DNA of 64,000 bases. It comes from Argyresthia goedartella. Taxonomy: Eukaryota > Arthropoda > Insecta > Lepidoptera > Argyresthiidae. The position numbers and the translations under genes were made by a program. The stretch spans positions 33,560,383 to 33,624,382 of the forward strand of contig OX463814.1 in NCBI GenBank assembly GCA_949825045.1, given 5' to 3'. Below are positions 54,113 through 64,000 of this stretch, in pieces; positions within the stretch are counted from its first letter, which is position 1, and each line of letters opens with the position of its first letter. The notes below the pieces were generated by a model, which had not been told where the DNA came from, made no database searches, and worked only from the letters and a program-made list of their open reading frames with translations.

Positions 54113-54622
54113 CATCTAAAGTATTACTATATAGATGGCCGAAAGTAACAAATGCTTGTATATAACACGTTTTTACTAACATTTGTGAATAAATTCGCTT
54201 GCGTTCTGAAACGTTGATTGTTCTTCCATCAGCAGTTGAAGGCAATGATCCGCGTGTGCTTTCAGCCTATATTGCTTCCCTAACGATGTTATCAGGGCAA
54301 ACAAAGGCCCTTAATTTTATTACCCGTGACCCGCATCGGCCCCGCAGAGGTCTCGCTGTCGATCGCAAATATGTACAGATAATGATTTTAAGCAATCAGG
54401 CTGTGAAAGTAATCTTGCTAAAGCTTTGTTTTCTCCACGGCTCACAGTGAGCGGCTGACTGTTTGGATTTAACACGCCGCTTAGTAGCGATGAGTCAAAT
54501 TAATGTGGGTAGTATTTAAACGTGTGGCCATAAATCCAGTTTTTGATTGACAAAAATACTCTTTGTGCCCGAAAACATACTGTGAGCGAACAATTGAGCG
54601 CGACTGGAAATGCAGCTTTTTA
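54113..54622. other. Unassigned sequence
   Basis: An 83-codon open frame at 54199-54450 is not recognisable. Confidence 0.35.
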
Positions 54623-54805
54623 GTTTCGTACCCGAAGGGTGCCAAACGGGACCCTATTACTAAGCCTCCGCCGTCCGTCCGTGCCTCCGTCTGTCACCAG
54701 GTTGTATCTCAGAGAACCGTGATAGTTAGGCAGTTAAATTTTTCACAGATGATGTATTTCTGTTGCCTCTATAACAACAAATATTAAAAAACAGAATAAA
54801 CTACA
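54623..54805 (+). repeat. Family L, copy 6 (left half)
   Basis: TTTCGTACCCGAAGGGTGCC, AAACGGGACCCTATTACTAA, GTCTGTCACCAGGTTGTATC, GCCTCTATAACAACAAATAT. It stops before the CATACAACAAA block. Confidence 0.75.
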
Positions 54806-55800
54806 GCCGCAACACAGTTTCTACTAGCGCGTAAGTATTGAAGCAGGTGTGTCTTTAAACTAGCATATTGATCATAAGTGTCAGCTTGCATTCATGAACG
54901 TATAAACGTTATTTCATTATTTTCGCTTAATATAAAAGTCTTGCTAAGTTATCTATCACAAAATCTGCTTATCACAATATATATTTTTTTACAATTTCGC
55001 ACTGAATTTTAATTTATATACTTATTATTTATTTAATGTTATATAAAACATTAAGTTATGTTGCTGTGTTACCACCTAGCCACAGCAACCTGCGACTTCG
55101 AATTGTACATTGTCCGCTCGCAGCTTGCCACGCCGCAATTCGCACGTAGCTGTTGCCAGGCGGGTAGTCCTACAAACATAGGTAAATATCTTTTTTTGAA
55201 ATTCTAAGTTCCGCTGTCGGAATGCCCAGCCTTAAGACGTCGCAACCGTCTACGTGACGTCGTCGTCGGTTCGCGCCATCTTCCTTTATTCCTGCCTCAG
55301 ACCATCTGAGACGTACGATTGTCTAGATAAGTTTTATGCCCCAAGTTAAGCCCCGGTTATGCATGCAGCATGGTCCCACATATCTACCCAGATATTCACG
55401 CCCGTAACGCGACTTCTATTGAAGGATATCAAGAATTCCGCAATAGAACGTACCGACAAAACCGTCTCCGTTGAGACACTAGTGTCTTTTTACTAGGCTG
55501 AGAGATGATGTCGAAATCTTACTATCATTAGTTATGTCTATCTGGAGGTCGATGTGGACTGAGTAAGCATAATGATGAAGATGATGATTTGTAATAAGAT
55601 TAACTTTGTGTTTCACCTGTATAAACAATAAAGCGTTCACTAAACCGATCTCAGTTCTGAGAGTTGTCTTAGCTATGTCACAACGACGGTTTCGCCATAT
55701 GAAATCTGTAATTTTCACATACTTGAGATAGCTCTCAGAGCTGAGAGCGGGTAATTATTATAGGCATTAGGTAAATTTGTACGAAATTATGTATATATTT
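54806..55800. other. Unassigned sequence
   Basis: A CpG-rich patch lies at 55080-55270. No gene or repeat is recognised. Confidence 0.35.
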
Positions 55801-55813
55801 ATTAGTATATATA

Positions 55814-55816
<3 letters not shown>

Positions 55817-55850
<34 letters not shown>
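55817..55850. repeat. (TA)n microsatellite
   Basis: An alternating TA run in a strongly AT-rich region (55780-56000). Confidence 0.95.
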
Positions 55851-55853
<3 letters not shown>

Positions 55854-56039
55854 TTATATAGTATTTATGTTTAGTATATTTTATAATATTTATGTAAGCC
55901 CTCTTTTATTAGGTAATATTGTTTTATTTTAGTTATTTAGATATATTATATATCTAACCATATGTTCGTTATTTAGATATGTACTAAATTATATTGTTAT
56001 ACAAATTGTCACCCCTGCTCCGCAATCGACCTTTCCATC

Positions 56040-56100
56040 CTAATTTGGTTTGCTGGAAGAGATCTCTTATTAGAGATAAGCTCGCCTTTGTAATATCAAA
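56040..56100 (+). repeat. LINE-G 3' end fragment
   Basis: TTTGCTGGAAGAGATCTCTT, ATTAGAGATAAGCTCGCCTT and TGTAATATCAA. Confidence 0.65.
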
Positions 56101-56859
56101 TCAATTTAGCATGCGAAACAGATTTAGCAAGTGTTCCTTAGAGTAGTCTCTTTTACAACAGCGTTTTAGGGTAACCGCACCGCTTTGTCTGCCACATCTG
56201 TCGTCTCGCAAGCCACGGCGGGAATAAATTCTGGAACTCTGACACAAACCGACCGCCAGTGTTCTTGTTTCAGGGAACACGTGATTCGAATATCGGATCG
56301 AATCAGAAAACTTCGGAGGTTCGTGTTCGTGCGGCGAGTGTGTGCATGGATGCCCCAGACTGTGGTTGTTTTTAGACCATGCGAGTTTGCTTTGACACAT
56401 TACTGCCGTAGATTGCATAGTGCATGAGTTTCATTGATCTTATTTGGATTGTCATTTATCAATCAATCAATGAAGTAGCATTCTAGGCAATTTTACCAAA
56501 AGGAAGCTAAGTTATATCAAGCTGGTTCCGACACCGACCGACCGTTTTATCGTCGCATTACATAACTCACTACGATATAATTGTTTATGTATGCTGATCA
56601 CTCTGGTTTTTTCTATTCGCTTGAAATTTATTGTTGTTTCTATTCTTTGTTGTTCTTTTCTATGCCCACTTGTTGTATTTTTTTTTTGTATTTTGACGAA
56701 TGAATAAACGATTTTATCTATCTATCTATCTTATATTGATGTAAAGAGCCCGACGACCAAAAAAGGGGTGTTATAAGTTTGAAGCGTCTGTTGTTGTTTC
56801 GGTGTGTTGGTGTGTCTGTAAGTCGGTCCGTGGCACCCTAGCGGTCACGCGGGCAGACA
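56101..56859. other. Unassigned sequence
   Basis: A (TATC)n tract lies at about 56716-56731. A 105-codon minus-strand frame at 56101-56418 is not recognisable. Confidence 0.35.
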
Positions 56860-57235
56860 GATTTTGATGTGGTTTACTGTAAATGGTGGTAGACTTCCCT
56901 GGAATATTTCTTAGATAGGTTTTATTACAATCGATATAGTAGTTCGAAAGTTATCAGCGAAACAAAGAATAGCGGTCAAGCGGATTTATGGATTTGAATG
57001 CAGTTTCCTGTTCCTGTAGTTCGTAGTAGACTTTACTGCGATGGTATTTAGATATAGTTTGTTAAAACCAGATCAGTAGTTCGAAAGTTATCAGCTTAGC
57101 AAGGAATAGAGGTCAGAAGGGTTCATAGACTTTAATGTGATTGTTTGCAATTGGTAGAAAAATTCACTGCGATGGTCCTAAGGTATGGTTTGTTGAGATG
57201 GGTTTAGTAGTTCTGAAGTTACAGAGGTTTCTAAA
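56860..57235 (+). repeat. Three diverged tandem units of about 133 bp
   Basis: TAGTAGTTCGAAAGTTATCA recurs at about 56938 and 57071, and TAGTAGTTCTGAAGTTACAG at about 57206. Between them TTTACTGCGATGG / TTCACTGCGATGG and ATAGTTTGTT / ATGGTTTGTT also repeat in step. Confidence 0.65.
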
Positions 57236-57693
57236 AGTTTCAAGTTATAGTTATTCTATTGCGATAGACTATATTTTCAACTCTGATCTCGTATTAACTA
57301 CGACCTCATTAGAAACTTGCACCTTTATTTTTAGGCGGCCCTCATGAACTCTAATCTAATGATATCCACTATGAAATCACGACCTATAAATTCCATGTTT
57401 GTTAATAATTCTAAAGTTTCGTCCGAACATGAGCAACCCTAAACTTTCTCAATTTATATTCATATTTTAAACTGGATGGCCCTCAAACTCCAAAGCCCAT
57501 GTTTACATCAACTTTTGGACGCGTTTCTGATAAACATAATTAATTATAGCTGAATTACTGTGTAGCATTATGTGTCTACTTTGCATAATTATTAAAAGGG
57601 AAAAATGATGAAAAGAGTCAAAGCAGGAAAACCGTAATGCTGCCCGGGTGACTATACAAGTGTTATTTATGTGAGTAAACAATACCACAAACT
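57236..57693. other. Unassigned sequence
   Basis: Nothing is recognised. Confidence 0.3.
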
Positions 57694-58148
57694 TTAATAG
57701 TAGTTTATGTGACTGCTACATAATGGAGGGCATTAATACTCGAGAGTGGGTTTATGAAACGAGCCGAAGGCGAGTTTCATACACTAGTTTATCTACACAC
57801 ATATCATAAGCTCTCTTTGATGTGTTCAGGAACCGCATGTTTGACCGGCATTGTGGCTCTGCAGTTGTTTAGCTTGTTCTGTAGCACCAACTTCGGGCGT
57901 CGGCGTTCGAAATTTGAATGTTAGTATAATTATACCAACTTCACAGGCAAACTAGGGGCGGCATGCAGGCGGGCGTCGGTGTTCGAAATTTGAATGCCAT
58001 TATATGTAGAAAAACTACACATAATGACCACAATGTGTAGTTTTCCAGATACGAAACGAGTTTTTACCAAGTAGCTTAACATAATGCTAATCGTAACGTG
58101 CGGTTTTTGAACCCAGTAAAGAGGGTTTATGATACGTGTGTAGATAAA
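57694..58148 (+). mobile_element. Family X composite repeat, copy 3
   Basis: The foldback part is truncated after GAAACGAGCCGAAGGCGAGT (57694-57780) and runs directly into the terminal-repeat part 57786-58148. The latter has both GGCGTCGGCGTTCGAAATTT and GGCGTCGGTGTTCGAAATTT blocks, as in copy 1. Confidence 0.75.
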
Positions 58149-59389
58149 ATATATTTTCTCTGGAAAAAGGAACTTATGAGTGCAAATAGTGAATTGGACA
58201 GCGGGGCTGGGCAGCAGAATAACTAAGTAGGCCAGCACAATAAATTACGATTCTTGCTGCTTATTACATAGTAAGACAATGTTTACAACAGAATATTGGA
58301 AAAAATATTATGATATGTTACAAAGTCAGAGAGATATTCAAAATTGTAGTTTAAAACAAATGGATTTATAGAGGAAATATGAGCAAGGTTTGTTCCTTCG
58401 AAGACGTTTTATACCTTACATTTTATTGAGTAAAGACAAAAAGATAATAATATATTACATGAATAATTCAGAGCAATGTGACTTCTTCAGAGAGATTCAA
58501 TTCAAACTTTACTGCCCATTTAAATGAAAATACTTTTCATCCGCTTTTTCGCGGATTTAGCTACGTTTAAAAGTGCCTGGGTATTTATCTTAAAAGAGAT
58601 TAAGTTTTCGTTTAAAAGCAGGTATAAAATGGGCATGAAAAGGTATAATCGTCAATCAGTTTCGCTTTACGGTTCGAATTCATGCTTCACCGTAAAGGTC
58701 CACAGGAAATACTATATGTTTTAGTTGTTTTAAATCGTTTTAATTGGGAATGAGAAATGATCGCAGGATCACGTTTTCATTGACGTTAAGTTTCGTATCG
58801 ACTCTGCAGGCGAAAAATCTGTCCCATCCATGACTGTTTGAAGGTGTCGCCTTTATGAGGAAGTACTTAAATCTATAAATACACAACACTGGAACATTCT
58901 GAAGCCGTAAGTGGCGTAATATTTTTCGGAATTTTGCGAATAAATTATCCGGAATTCTACAAATAACTTGTATTTACGAAAAAAATGTAATTTCCATCAT
59001 ATCTCGAAACCGGTGCGCATAGGCGTATGATGGTATATTGCGTATCCGTGATTTTGTGTGAAGTAGTAATTTGCGTATCCGGCATTTTGCGTCGAAACGG
59101 CCGTCGCGTCGCGCGCGCGGCAATAGCGGGCATTGACGCCTCTCTACCAGAAATCGAAATTACAGTCGTATAGTTAGCGACTGTAATTTCGAACGTTGCA
59201 CGTAAAAAGTAAGTATCGCTAACCCAAACACGATCATTCAGTGGTAGATAGGAGCCAATGCTCGCTAACGCAATGCTAACCCGTACATACTACAGCTCTT
59301 GTTTTGCGGACAAAGATGCTTCGATCGATACTGCTATGAATTGTAGTTAGGCCCTTCTCCCGATACGGTGCGCAAAGGCAACGTAAGTA
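58149..59389. other. Unassigned sequence
   Basis: 59090-59140 is CpG-rich (GTCGCGTCGCGCGCGCGGCA). CGAAATTACAGTCG and its inverse at 59155-59190 form a small hairpin (CGAAATTACAGTCG / CGACTGTAATTTCG). No gene is recognised. Confidence 0.4.
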
Positions 59390-59416
59390 CACACATCAAC
59401 ACTGTCTAGGGATATT
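59390..59416. repeat. Tc1 terminal inverted repeat (left)
   Basis: It begins CACACATCAACACTGTCTAG after TA, and pairs perfectly with 60954-60980. Confidence 0.95.
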
Positions 59417-59657
59417 TTGTATTTCTGAAATTTTTTGATAAACTATAAATATTTTGTTCAGAGAAGTATATATGGAATTAAACCTCAGTTAATGCCCAAC
59501 TTAATTATATAAATAAAAAACATTTTAGATCTTCAAATATTATTTTTTAAATAAAATAACAAAGAGACTAAAAATGGCGCTAAGTCAACGAATGAAATTA
59601 ATGAATAAAATGGATAATTTTATTTAAAAAACAACTTAAAGTGAGACATTTTAACTC

Positions 59658-60683
59658 TTAATAATTAGTGATGCCACCCCTCGCGTTAATAAGAGTTTGG
59701 CATCGGTTATTCATACTGTGAATTAAGGTGTCGATGTCTTGCTGTGGTATGCGTTCCCAGGTTCGTTGCAGGTGCAAGAAAAGTTGCTCTTCTGTGGCCA
59801 GATTTGGAGGGAGGGCATGCATAGCCCTTCGCTGCAACATGTCCCACGCATGTTCGATGGGATTCATATCAGGCGACTGCGCAGGCCATCTCATTACCGT
59901 GACGTCGTTGTCTTGAAGTGCGGCTGATACCAGCCTCGCAGTGTGTGGACGAGCATTATCATGCATGAGTATGAATTGCTGGCCGATTTGCACCCTATGC
60001 GGAATAATAACAGGTTCCACCACCTCATCACGGTATTTCTGAGCATTCATGTTGCCTCTTACAAAAACGAGGTCGGTTCGCGCGCCTATACGAATTCCTG
60101 CCCATACCATGATTGTTCCTGCTTGGTACGAATGAACCTCTTGTGGATGCTGGAGCCGGCTTTCCCTGCCTGGAACTCTCCAAACTCGTGTTCTTCGCGA
60201 ATCTGGATGAAATCCAAACCGAGACTCATCCGTAAAGAGCACTGTCGACCATTGTTCATTATCCCATAACACGTGTTCTTGGGCCCACAATAGTCGCCTT
60301 CCGCGATTGCCTCGTCGCAAAGCAGGAACACGAATTGCCCTGCGAGAATGAAGATTAGCTTCATGTAGCCTTCTTCTGACAGTTTGGTCGCTAACCAACA
60401 GCTGATGCTCCTGTTGGAGCCTCTGTACCATTTCCATGGCCGTCAGAGTAGGTTCTCTCCAGGCGGTATTTTTGAGAAAACGGTCCTCTCTAGGGGTGGT
60501 CACCCGAATTCTGCCAGCATGCCGTTCCGCCACTTCCCCAGTATCACGATAACGTGACCAGAGCCTTGATATCACATTCTGGCTGGTGCCTAGGGTCTCC
60601 GCAACAACGTTTTGGATAGCGCCAGCTTCCAAAATTCCTACCGCTCTTATCATCTCGTCTCTCGTCAGATGTCGACGTTGCAT
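59658..60683 (-). CDS. Tc1-like DD34E transposase
   Basis: This 341-residue protein, the usual length for Tc1 transposases, cuts and pastes its own element at TA sites in the nucleus. The N-terminal paired-like DNA-binding region has two helix-turn-helix units (about residues 7-45 and 75-110), joined by HAGRIR at the place of the GRPR linker. The catalytic RNase H-like core has Asp152 in LFTDESRF, IMVWAGI at 191-197, Asp242 in LMHDNARPHTA and Glu277 in SPDMNPIEHAWD; 34 residues separate the last two acids. I chose ATG 60683 (MQRRHLTRDE), the only ATG before the conserved start; the frame upstream reaches only a TTG. No stop or frameshift interrupts it. There are about 270 bp to one terminal repeat and 300 bp to the other. 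Confidence 0.95.
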   Translation of the reverse strand: MQRRHLTRDEMIRAVGILEAGAIQNVVAETLGTSQNVISRLWSRYRDTGEVAERHAGRIRVTTPREDRFLKNTAWREPTLTAMEMVQRLQQEHQLLVSDQTVRRRLHEANLHSRRAIRVPALRRGNRGRRLLWAQEHVLWDNEQWSTVLFTDESRFGFHPDSRRTRVWRVPGRESRLQHPQEVHSYQAGTIMVWAGIRIGARTDLVFVRGNMNAQKYRDEVVEPVIIPHRVQIGQQFILMHDNARPHTARLVSAALQDNDVTVMRWPAQSPDMNPIEHAWDMLQRRAMHALPPNLATEEQLFLHLQRTWERIPQQDIDTLIHSMNNRCQTLINARGGITNY

Positions 60684-60953
60684 GGCACCAACAAGATGAC
60701 ACAAACAGTAAAAATCACCAAAACAATTGATAGAGTTAGTTAATTAATGTTTTTCTAAATAAATCTCAACACAAAACTAGCACTGTAAACTGAATCAAAT
60801 GCGTGTTCCCGCGCTTTCTTTTGTTTTCATAAGTTTTTGTTTTTTTTTCAATGTCAGTTTGAAAATGGAACAAGGAGGTTTAATTCCACATATAAACTTT
60901 TTCCTAATTCTGAGTAGTTTTTCTGAAAAATTAAGAAATACAAACAAAAATCT

Positions 60954-60980
60954 AATATCCCTAGACAGTGTTGATGTGTG
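60954..60980. repeat. Tc1 terminal inverted repeat (right)
   Basis: It ends CTAGACAGTGTTGATGTGTG before TA, the exact inverse of the left end over 27 bp. Confidence 0.95.
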
Positions 60981-60982
60981 TA

Positions 60983-61439
60983 GTATGCGAGCCTCCATTC
61001 AAATGTATGTGAGATACTTCGTGGCGACCAGTCTCCGAGAGGCGCGTAGAAATCTCGTCACCTATGCGTATCGTAACGGATGGGAGTAGGACCTTAAAAA
61101 TTAAAAGGACTGACATCATGAAAGGTCTAGATGATTCGAGCTGTTGCAGAATGTCTAAGAATGTCTTAATTTTTTATAATTGTTTTAAATAAAGAAAAAT
61201 AAGAAATAAAATCAAAATATAATGAACTTCTCTGGAGTAGGAAATACTTGATTTGTCTCATGAATAACCCATAGATAGAATCAAATATTATGGCAAGGAC
61301 TCGGAGATGTTATCTTTTGATATACCACTGGAATGAAACTTTCATGTGTAATTTAGAAAAATACTGTTCGACTTCAGCTAAGTTAAGTGACCTACAGTAC
61401 CTACAATCTCTAAGATAGGTTTATATTTATATTAGCCGT
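60983..61439. other. Unassigned sequence
   Basis: Nothing is recognised. Confidence 0.3.
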
Positions 61440-61795
61440 TGCCCGCGGCTTTGCCTGTTTGGAGTAGTGTTAGCAATGGCAAGTGCGTATCGCTCTTGAA
61501 CACAAAGAGTTCCGTACCAAGAATTTGTTTGATAAACACAGAATCTACGTAAAAGTCAAAAGAATAACAATCCTTCCTCATTAATTTTTAATTAACAAAC
61601 GTACCTGCCAAATTCAGATGCATAGGTCAAGTATTCATTTTAACTTTCGTACAAAGTTCACACCCTATTTTAACCCCTTCTTAGGGGATGAATTTGTCCA
61701 ATTTCCTTCATAGTGCTACCTTGCGCTGTATAAGGAACCAGTTTACAAAGTTTCATGACTTTGGTCTATAGGCTGTGCGTCTGTCAGTCAGCCAG
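61440..61795 (+). repeat. Family W repeat
   Basis: The head GCCGTTGCCCGCGGCTTTGC is followed by TAACCCCTTCTTAGGGGATG, a CTACCTTGCGCTGTATAAGG block and GTGCGTCTGTCAGTCAGCC. It is related to 5640-5869. SINE-B follows within a few bases. Confidence 0.6.
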
Positions 61796-61802
61796 GATTC
61801 CA

Positions 61803-62020
61803 TTGAAGACCTCTGTGGCGCAGCGGTTGTGGCTCTGCCTACCATGCGAGAGGTCCCGGGTTCGATCCCCGGCTGAGGGTTAAAAAAAACCTCTGGTCTT
61901 GGATTTGTATATGTGTGTGACGTCGCTGTTTCTAGTTCCCACGACACAGGGTATCCTAGTGTGAGGCCAGAAGCAATGTATGTGCCTGTATTTAAATGTT
62001 TATGTTAATGTTTTTGTTCA
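61803..62020 (+). mobile_element. SINE-B, copy 3 (best preserved)
   Basis: The tRNA-like head GACCTCTGTGGCGCAGCGGT has a clean B-box GGGTTCGATCC. The body reads GTGACGTCGCTGTTTCTAGT, CACGACACAGGGTATCCTAG and GGCCAGAAGCAATGTATGTG. This copy gives the empty site for the insertion at 29794. Confidence 0.85.
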
Positions 62021-62899
62021 TTTATATTAATTGAATTTATTTATTTGCTGTTTCACAGCATACAACAAATGAAAATACAATTGATTGAAAGCACATTAAA
62101 TGCCAGATACAAAATATTACAATTAATAGCGTTTTATTGAGAAGATATATTTGTCTTGTTGCTATTTTAATGTACAGTCTGACATTCGGAAATTGTTTTG
62201 GCTGAGATTGAGATTAACTTTTGGAGTACTTTGATGGAATTTGACACGAGCCCGGTGTAAAATACACAAACGAAGATAGAACCACTGAACCCTTCCGATT
62301 TTAATCTTATCTATAATATCATCATCACTCACTTGGACCATCACGAGACTACCCATCACTAAAAGCCGATAAGTGATACCACTGTTCCATTAAATATTCG
62401 CAAGTCGCCGACCTGATTTTTCCCGAAACACCTAACGGCATCGTCACGGCAACAGCAATTAGAGGCCGGATATTACACAAGAAAATGGCATCCATCCATC
62501 ACCTGCCACAGAAAAAATACGAGTAAAGCTCAGAAATCTGCGGCAAGTCGGACGCGGCTTATACAAAACGTGGCCTAAGCCTCGGGCGTGACGTGGCACT
62601 TTTGCTGTGTTTGCGACATAATAAACCAAGCCAAAAACTTAAAAAAAATCGACTGCAGGTTCAAACTCTATTTTTTCCTTCCCGGTCGGGAATTCAGTCC
62701 TCATCAAAACTTTTGCTGCACAGAACCACACACCAAAACGTCACCTGTGCACGTATTTTGTGTTTTGTTGAGTTTTTTCAAAAAGCGCTTAATCAGTTTG
62801 AATTAAAATTATATGGGACCACCTCTGAAGTATGACCTACCGATCTAAATAAGAAAAGATTCATAATGGACGGAATAAACACGTAGAAAAAAATAAAAC
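62021..62899. other. Unassigned sequence
   Basis: No gene or repeat is recognised. Confidence 0.35.
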
Positions 62900-63279
62900 T
62901 AACCGGTCTAACTAAGGGTTCCATACCACCGTGCAATGTTAGGGATGGTGTGGAGTAAATGGTTTGCATTTTACATAGCAAACTGTTATTTACAAATTTA
63001 TTGGTGCGGCTACTTTCACACTCCATGTCGTAACCAGGTGCATTCATAAATTTATATGTGGTTTGAAAGAATTGTTGTATGGGAGCCCCCTTAAATATTT
63101 ATTTTATTCTGTTTTTTAATATTTGTTGTTATAGTGCCAAAGTAAAAACATCATCTATTAAAATTTCATCTGTCTAACTATCACGGTTCATGAGATACAT
63201 CCTGGTGACAGACGGACGGACGAACGCGGAGCGGAGGCTCAGTAATAGGGTCCCTTTTGGCACGGAACCCTCAAAACAG
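62900..63279 (-). repeat. Family L, copy 7 (uninterrupted)
   Basis: The minus-strand order ends in GGTTCCATACCACCG (plus strand 62917). It passes GTAAATGGTTTGCATTTTAC, ATGGGAGCCCCCTTAAATAT, CACGGTTCATGAGATACATC and CGGACGGACGAACGCGGAGC, and finishes GGCACGGAACCCTC. It supplies the empty site for SINE-A copy 2. Confidence 0.8.
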
Positions 63280-63282
63280 TCG

Positions 63283-63325
63283 AATTGAGGACCTCCTCCT
63301 TTTTCAAATCGTTTGAAAACGGGCA
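63283..63325 (-). repeat. Truncated GGAGGAGGTT repeat
   Basis: The complement of GACCTCCTCCTTTTTCAAAT, the same opening as 45905 with one or two changes. It directly follows the L copy. Confidence 0.5.
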
Positions 63326-63409
63326 GTTTTAGACATTGTCGGAAATCGGTATCTGCTTTGCAATCCCAAAATTTTCTGTTCCAAATCATACCTTCATATC
63401 TCCTTAGCT

Positions 63410-63495
63410 GTGGCAGTGAGCTAGCATCCTGTCACTAAAATGGGAGTATTCAATTACTCACACACAACTAACTGTGCCTCTGCCATATGTTATGC
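63410..63495 (+). repeat. Family Y fragment, copy 4
   Basis: CTAGCATCCTGTCACTAAAA, GGGAGTATTCAATTACTCAC and AACTGTGCCTCTGCCATA. The terminal GGCGTGACGCTATG word is lost. Confidence 0.45.
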
Positions 63496-64000
63496 GTTAG
63501 CCGTGTCGCTGTGTTTGTTTATTTTTGCTGTTGGGAGACTACTGTGTACCGGTCTGTGAGGAGAAACGACAGATACACAATTCTTTGTACAAAAACTGGG
63601 AACTTCTGGCACTGGACAGACCGTGATCGAGACACCAACTACGCCAGGGTAGAACCAGACACGACGAACAGTGGTTGGGAAAACGGAAGAGTGAACGCCT
63701 GGAGTGAACAACTACCAGATCGAAAACAAACTCAAAAATTGGCTTGTTGGAATTGACTATGATGCTACAGAAAACCTGTTACTGATAATAAGTTAAATTT
63801 TTTTCTACGAACTTTTACTGATTTAAGTTGTAAGCTATAACTATATAAAACAGGCATAACACTTCATGCACACACACATAACTCGTAAGCACACAGTAAC
63901 ACCCTCACACCCAGTACACATATAGTTACACTCTACACTCACCCCATTACCAAATCTTTTATTTGTTTTATTTTTATTTTGTTTTGTAAAACAAAACACG
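63496..64000. other. Unassigned sequence to window edge
   Basis: An 89-codon open frame at 63487-63756 has no recognisable domain. CACACA-type words lie near 63868-63925. Confidence 0.35.

Larger units (their letters stand above)
59390..60980 (-). mobile_element. Tc1/mariner transposon, complete (1,591 bp)
   Basis: It is flanked by TA at 59388-59389 and 60981-60982. Both ends start CACACATCAACACTGTCTAG then GGATATT, identical for 27 bp, and remain partly similar for about 40 bp more (a TTGTATTTCT word with a small offset). The single gene is on the minus strand and intact. Identical ends and an unbroken gene indicate a recent, possibly still active, copy. Confidence 0.95.

Noticed and set aside
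59728..60364. Frames overlapping the Tc1 transposase on both strands
   Set aside because: The minus-strand 341-residue frame has all catalytic motifs; the others are shadows.
61803..61880. tRNA gene
   Set aside because: It is the head of SINE-B, present in three copies with the same downstream body.
1..64000. A new multi-gene defence or metabolic system
   Set aside because: No cluster of intact genes exists here; the only intact gene is a Tc1 transposase.

Overview
The window looks like a gene-poor, transposon-dense stretch of an insect nuclear genome, most likely a moth or butterfly. The DNA is AT-rich with short interrupted reading frames. I found no ribosome-binding-site operon structure, no rRNA or tRNA gene, and no host protein-coding gene that I could support. 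The lepidopteran assignment rests on my recollection of several repeat families that recur in moth and butterfly sequence: a GGTTCCGTACC / GGTACGGAACCC repeat, a GGAGGAGGTT repeat, tRNA-derived SINEs, and LINE 3' ends carrying GAGATAAGCTCGCCTTTG. No database search was run.

Three larger elements carry the recognisable coding content. (1) A Bel-Pao LTR retrotransposon on the minus strand (36241-43544) has TG...CA long terminal repeats, a GGGTA target-site duplication, and Gag, aspartic protease, reverse transcriptase, RNase H, integrase and C-terminal domains, with five reading-frame breaks. (2) A Tc1/mariner transposon (59390-60980) has perfect 27-bp terminal repeats, a TA duplication and an uninterrupted 341-residue DD34E transposase; it is the only intact gene in the window. 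(3) A short, non-coding LTR element on the minus strand (33363-35145) has a TTAAG duplication and a tRNA-Trp-like primer-binding site. Decayed non-LTR retrotransposon pieces lie at 8040, 16705, 21415, 23806, 24758, 51057 and 51650.

Most of the rest is short non-autonomous repeats. I use these labels: SINE-A (tRNA-derived, GGCCGAGTCGG head, ATT tail); SINE-B (GACCTCTGTGGCGC head); SINE-C (46714); family T (ends in TTTGAC hexamers); family L (GGTTCCGTACC); MITE M (CACATCAAAAATACTG ends); MITE N (GTCGGTCC ends); family X (TTTATCTACACAC ends); family U (46559, 52787, 53379); family Y (GGCGTGACGCTATG); LINE-G (GAGATAAGCTCGCCTTTG 3' end).

Layout. 1-9 kb: X, T, Y, an inverted repeat pair and L copies. 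9-16 kb: two MITE N copies, a T copy with a 145-bp hexamer array, two adjacent perfect palindromes and SINE-A. 16-27 kb: LINE remnants, M copies and heavily nested SINEs. 27-33 kb: mostly unassigned, with foldbacks. 33-36 kb: the short LTR element inside a T copy. 36-43.5 kb: Bel-Pao. 43.5-58 kb: X, SINE-C inside U, SINE-B, LINE tails and foldbacks. 58-64 kb: Tc1, SINE-B and L.

The clearest biological information is the nesting. Several insertions have target duplications, and the empty site can be read from another copy in the same window, which gives a relative order of transposition. I found no convincing new multi-gene system.
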